From Phylloscopus collybita (taxonomy: Eukaryota > Chordata > Aves > Passeriformes > Phylloscopidae), in the NCBI GenBank assembly GCA_027886175.1, contig JAJNNQ010000003.1, positions 23,229,501 to 23,293,500 of the forward strand: DNA of 64,000 nucleotides, written 5' to 3'. The position numbers and the translations under genes are program-made. Under the pieces are notes generated by a model. It did no database searches, was not told where the DNA came from, and saw nothing but the letters and a program-made list of their open reading frames with translations. Below, piece after piece: positions 59,529 through 64,000 of the stretch (position 1 is the stretch's first letter; the number at the start of each line of letters is the position of its first letter).

Positions 59529-62500
59529 CATGAATGCCCTGAACAGAGTGAATGTGCTCTCCCTTCTGGTCCATGAGCAAACAGTGCTAACTGTGGTGGG
59601 CAGGAGCTACCCACACATATTTTTCCAAGGCTCCATCTTTCCATGGAAGGATGGGTGATGCCTCTGGGGTGAGTCTGCTGGGCTGTGAGAGCGTGTGCTG
59701 GCACTGGGGCTGCTGCACGTGCTCCAAGCTGATGTCTGGCCCCCATTCCTGCCGTGAAAATCAATACACTGACTACAAGAGTTTCTTGTGCACTGACCAG
59801 TTTGCCTGTGGAAGAGCCTTGCAGCACCCAGTGTTAGCCATGGAAGAGGAGTGGGCTTTAGCCTCCGGAGGGAGGGCAGAGCAGAGGAGAGCTGGGCTCA
59901 TGCTGAGAGGCCAGGAAGCAGGGAATGCTGAGAGGGACATAAATGGCACCATGGGAGCACAGCAGCCTGTGCCAGGAGAAGCACTGCCCTGTTGTGGCTC
60001 TTGGGAAGTGATAATCAAAGAACCTAGAGTTCATCTGTGCAGGTCAGGGTAAAGCCATAGCAGTTACCTCGTGCAGAGGTCAGGATTTCTATTGCAGCTG
60101 CAAAACCAGGTGGGAGGATGTGTGTGTGTAAATACATGTATTATGCTTAAATCCAATGAAGGGTTTGTGCACAACAGGCCAAAATGTAACTTTCTGCCAC
60201 GGGTGCTCAGCTGTACAATATTCATACCCTAAACTGCTGCCAGGAATGGAACATTGTTCTTATTTTCCATTTCCTTTCTTGGAGCTAGTAAATGAAAAGG
60301 GAGATCAGAGTCACCAAACACCTAATTTGCAAGAGAGGGCTTAACTGCTTGTTCCCAGGATTTAAAATGTATTTTGCAAACTTTTATCTGTTTGGATTGA
60401 ATTTAACTGATTGGAAGTGACATGGGCAGCCTCGTTCCCTGCCAGAGCAGTGCAGCAAAGCAGATGGCTGGCCAAGGCACTGCTGCATTATTAAATGGAT
60501 CAGTTAGGAGCCTAGAAAGGAGCACACTTAGAGCCTTCGTGTCTCACAAGGCCATATATTTTCTCTAAGATGAGGGAAAATTAATATGGCCTCTTTATTG
60601 GATGTAAAAGGTGTTTTCAATTTAACCTTGAGCTATTTCCCTTTACAAAGAAATTGCATAAAGGCAACAATGAAAAATTTTAATCTCCTTATGGGATAAT
60701 AGAAGAGAGATCATCTGGAGTTTATAAAGCATCATAGTTAATGGATTCATTTTAATAATGACAGGTTTATCCACCCACATTGGCAAATCTTGATTTTTTT
60801 CTTTTTTGAGTGCATGCATCCAGATAAAGCAGAGAAGGAAGTGTCACACAAAGAATAATACAAGCACTCTCCTGTCTCTCCTTTGACAGCTGACATGGGA
60901 AGCACCAGCATTCTCCCTCACACTTGGATCTGTCATTTGGACACAGTCTCTGGCCACCTTTTCTCTAAATCTTAATGTCTGTGCTACAGCTGATTCACAC
61001 TGGAACCTTTGGTGTAGCTTCTTTTCACTACAGCTCTGATTCTTGCTGGGGCTTTTCCAGCTGAACTCCTACAGCCTTGTTTTCTCCAGCATTCACAGAG
61101 GTTCCTGCACAGCTGAGTGCTTCCTGCAGTGCCACAGCTGGTGGAACTTCTCTGTGTGTCCTTCTGCTCCTCTCTTTTGTTGTTTTGTGCTTTGTCGGGT
61201 TTTTTTTTTCCTACCACCACCACCACCAGCATTAACTGTTTACCTTACCTTTAAAGGCCCTGCCCAATCTCTTCATGTCCCTGTTTCCCCTTCTCTCATG
61301 CTGCCAGGGCAGTGTCTCCCTTTTTCAGTCAGGGATGCAGCTGTGCTCCCTCAGCCTCCCACAGGATGTGCCCTTCTCCTCTTTGCCATCCTCTGTGGGG
61401 AGAGGGATGGAGATGCTGCTGAAGGCAATCTTCTCCTTGATCTGTTACAGCTGTGTTAATTGTCCTAGAGTGGGAACAGCCTTGCCCTCACAGCCATGGG
61501 TGTGATGAAGAGTGAGTGAGCGAGCTGATAGGGAGTTAGGTGAAGTCTGCTGGCTGTGCTGAGAAAAGCTGGGGACAGGAGGTTGTGCAAAGGGACAGAG
61601 AAGGTGAGCTGCTGTACGTAGGACAGACAGGGTGAGGTGGCTGTGCTGGGGACAGGAAGGGGCGAGCCAGAACTGGAGAAGAAAGAGAGACAGAGCCAGA
61701 GCTGTGTGCAGCTGCTCTTAGAAGATACAGAGAAAAGGCATGGGAGACTTTGAAATTACAAGGTGCTGATGCTTGAAGCCTTCTGATGATTTTTATGAAG
61801 CACCCTGAGCGCAGTGTCCGTGTCCACTACCACATATCGACTGTGACAATCCTCTGTTTAAATCTTGCTTGGCCACACTGTTAATGCAACTTCTGACTGC
61901 TGCTGACACCACTGCTGTTCTCTCCTTGCTCCCTTGGCTGCCTTTCTGCCTCAGGCCCTGTCCTGCTGCTCTGTGAGCAGACAGGGGGAGTGCCTGTCCC
62001 TGCTCTTTGTGCTCAGCCCCGTGTCTTCCAAGCCTGCCACCACACCTCCTGGGCTCTACAGGAACACAAATAATTACCAGCAGATCTTTTCCCCATGGTC
62101 TGGAAATGCTTGCCAGCTTTGTGGCATTTCTTGTAAAAGTTTAGCGAGCCTTGTGAAGCAAAGTCTGAAAGGGGGGAAGAAAGAACAGTCAATTATCAGT
62201 TCAGGAATAATTTAACACTGTCCTACACTGGGTGTTCATTTGTCTTCCACTTGCTGAATACATTAAAATTCTCTAAGCAGGGCCTAACTTTGCCTCAGCA
62301 GACACCTTATATGCTGTGACACGTGTTGGCCACGGCTGTTGGTGTCCCTGCAGCTCTGCCCCACGCTTCCTCTGATCAACAGGCACTCTGAGGTGCTTGC
62401 TGGAGTAATTGGAAGTTGCCAGCTGTGAAGCAAGTTTGTGCTTCTGTCCAACCATTTGCTTGGCTCTAATGTGAAAAGGGGAAAAAAAAAAAAACAAACC

Positions 62501-64000
62501 CACCTCTTTCTGTTCTGGCTTTGCAAAGACTTTCTGAAGACTCAGATCAATGAGTCTCCTTTGCTCAGCAGCTCCTGGGTGGGTAATGGGAGGTTTCTGA
62601 AGAGCTCCCCAGTGCCTCCTCCAGGACATGAGGAATCCTTAACAGCTCACAACAGGATGTGCCCCGAGCAAAAAACCTTTGGAAAGGAAATGTGTACTGC
62701 AAGTGCTCACAGAAGCATGGCCATTAGTGGTAAAGTCAGAGCATTTTGGGGGAATTCCACCTGTGCACACCACACAGATGGCCCTGTACCCACCACCCTG
62801 TAGCCTTTCCCTGCTGGTCTGAGAGGGCAGAGGTGATGGGCACTGCTCCAGGTGCACCTCTGCTCTTCCCAATCCTGCAGGTCTGGAGGAGGTTGAAAGA
62901 GCAGCTGAGTTGCTAAGTTAAATTTCCTATCATGTTCCCAAGCTTCATGTAATGTAAATTTCGCTGGAGGAAGCTCTCACTTTGAAAAAGCTGTAACCAA
63001 TAATTCCAGTGGAATGAAATAAGGATTTTTAAGGTGAATCTTTTGCTGACAATAATGCTCTAAGCTTACAAGCCCAGGAGTGAAGAGTTTAAATTTGCTG
63101 TTCTTATTTTCGCTTTTCATTTGGCTCAGTTTCTCCATTTCCCCTGCACTGTGTGAATCAAAGAATTCTTAACAGCCTTGATTTCATATCTTTCCAAAAC
63201 TACTTAGGAAATTTAATGCAGGAAAAGCAGAGACATTCTTTGCAATACCAAATACAGATGAAATGTACTCGTGTATTTATTGACATTGGATTCATCATTG
63301 TCAAGCTGTATCTTCCAAATCTGCAGAGTAGGAGGACGCAATCTTAACCCTGAATTTCCTTCTGGGAAGTCCAAAGCTAATTTTGAGAGAAATTTCCTCT
63401 CCTTTATGACAAACTTGCAGGATTTTAGAGTATATATGTGGCTGGGCTGTAAATGGTTTTGTAATAGTTCCAGATCCCCCTGGATTTGCTACAGGCAGCA
63501 CAAAAATTGCTTCTGTTAGATTCTGGATGGGAATATGGAAACTTAAAATTGTTTTCAGGGATCCTGTGGTGCCCATTTCTTCACAGCAGCAGCAGCTGCA
63601 TTTTCAACAGTTCTGTTCAGTGACTCCCACGGGTTTGGCCACCGAGTGTCCCCTGTTGGCATCTACCAAACCCTACAGCCTCCTCCCTTCATGTGTCCTC
63701 CAAGGCAAGGACATCTCAAAGAACACTCCCAGATCACCAACCCAAGCAATTACAAGCCTCCTTCTCCTGGGACTATTTTATCAGCTTCTTCTGGACATTA
63801 ACCATAAATGTCAGGTTTTAAATATATGCCAAAGAAACTTTCTCATTACCAACTAAGGCCAGACTCCATTGGACTTCACCTGCTAAAGCAATAACCAATG
63901 TTATTCTCTGGAGGTTGGGAAGGCTCATCCCTACACCCAAAATGTTGCTTGTGGTGCCCTGAAGCTCCCTGCCAATACTGACCCAACAGGTTTTCCCTTT
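59529..64000. other. Unassigned to window end
   Basis: No exon or mobile element was recognised. 60560-60800 is an even AT-rich patch with AACAATG, TTAATGG and TTTATAAAG words that could be conserved regulatory DNA. A purine-rich patch lies near 61500-61750. Confidence 0.45.

Overview
The window looks like bird nuclear DNA, probably from a songbird or another neoavian. The evidence is several CR1 LINE fragments (one with a recognisable reverse-transcriptase C-terminus), many solo LTRs of endogenous retroviruses in avian style, and long AT-rich stretches with no credible genes. No rRNA, tRNA or CRISPR was seen. The only candidate host coding sequence is one exon-like segment near 12.0-13.1 kb. 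Almost everything else that can be named is retroelement. All family assignments come from reading the sequence, without database searches.

Layout. 1-642 is a solo LTR cut by the window edge. 2299-10580 is a second, related LTR split by a younger gammaretrovirus-like ERV at 2311-9924. That ERV has two 740-base LTRs (about 8 differences by eye), an exact 5-base target duplication, a near-standard tRNA-Pro primer site, a broken gag, an integrase, an env split into SU and TM frames, and a polypurine tract. Most of pol (protease, reverse transcriptase, RNase H) is absent. A diverged second copy of the integrase C-terminus sits where it should be. 12049-13049 is an exon-like reading frame interrupted by a 682-base solo LTR. 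13.1-14.4 kb and 58.1-59.5 kb each hold two LTRs of one 440-base family.

CR1 pieces lie near 17.2, 22.5-23.3 and 40.0-41.0 kb, the last split by another solo LTR. A 744-786-base LTR family with 5-base duplications occurs at 28.4, 45.0 and 51.3 kb, with an inverted relative at 50.3 kb. A 310-base LTR-like family occurs at 35.3 and 47.2 kb. Other LTRs lie near 22.0, 30.5 and 55.5 kb, with weaker candidates at 32 and 33.7 kb. At 41.9-42.4 kb there is a minisatellite with 31- and 37-base units. At 42.9-44.8 kb there is a reverse-strand betaretrovirus-like (ERVK) remnant with an intact RNase H-integrase frame next to its 3' LTR and no env.

How the parts relate. The central ERV is young by its LTRs yet heavily rearranged inside. 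This suggests it moved as a defective copy using proteins from another virus. The exon interrupted by an LTR is the one place where retroelement activity seems to have changed a host reading frame.
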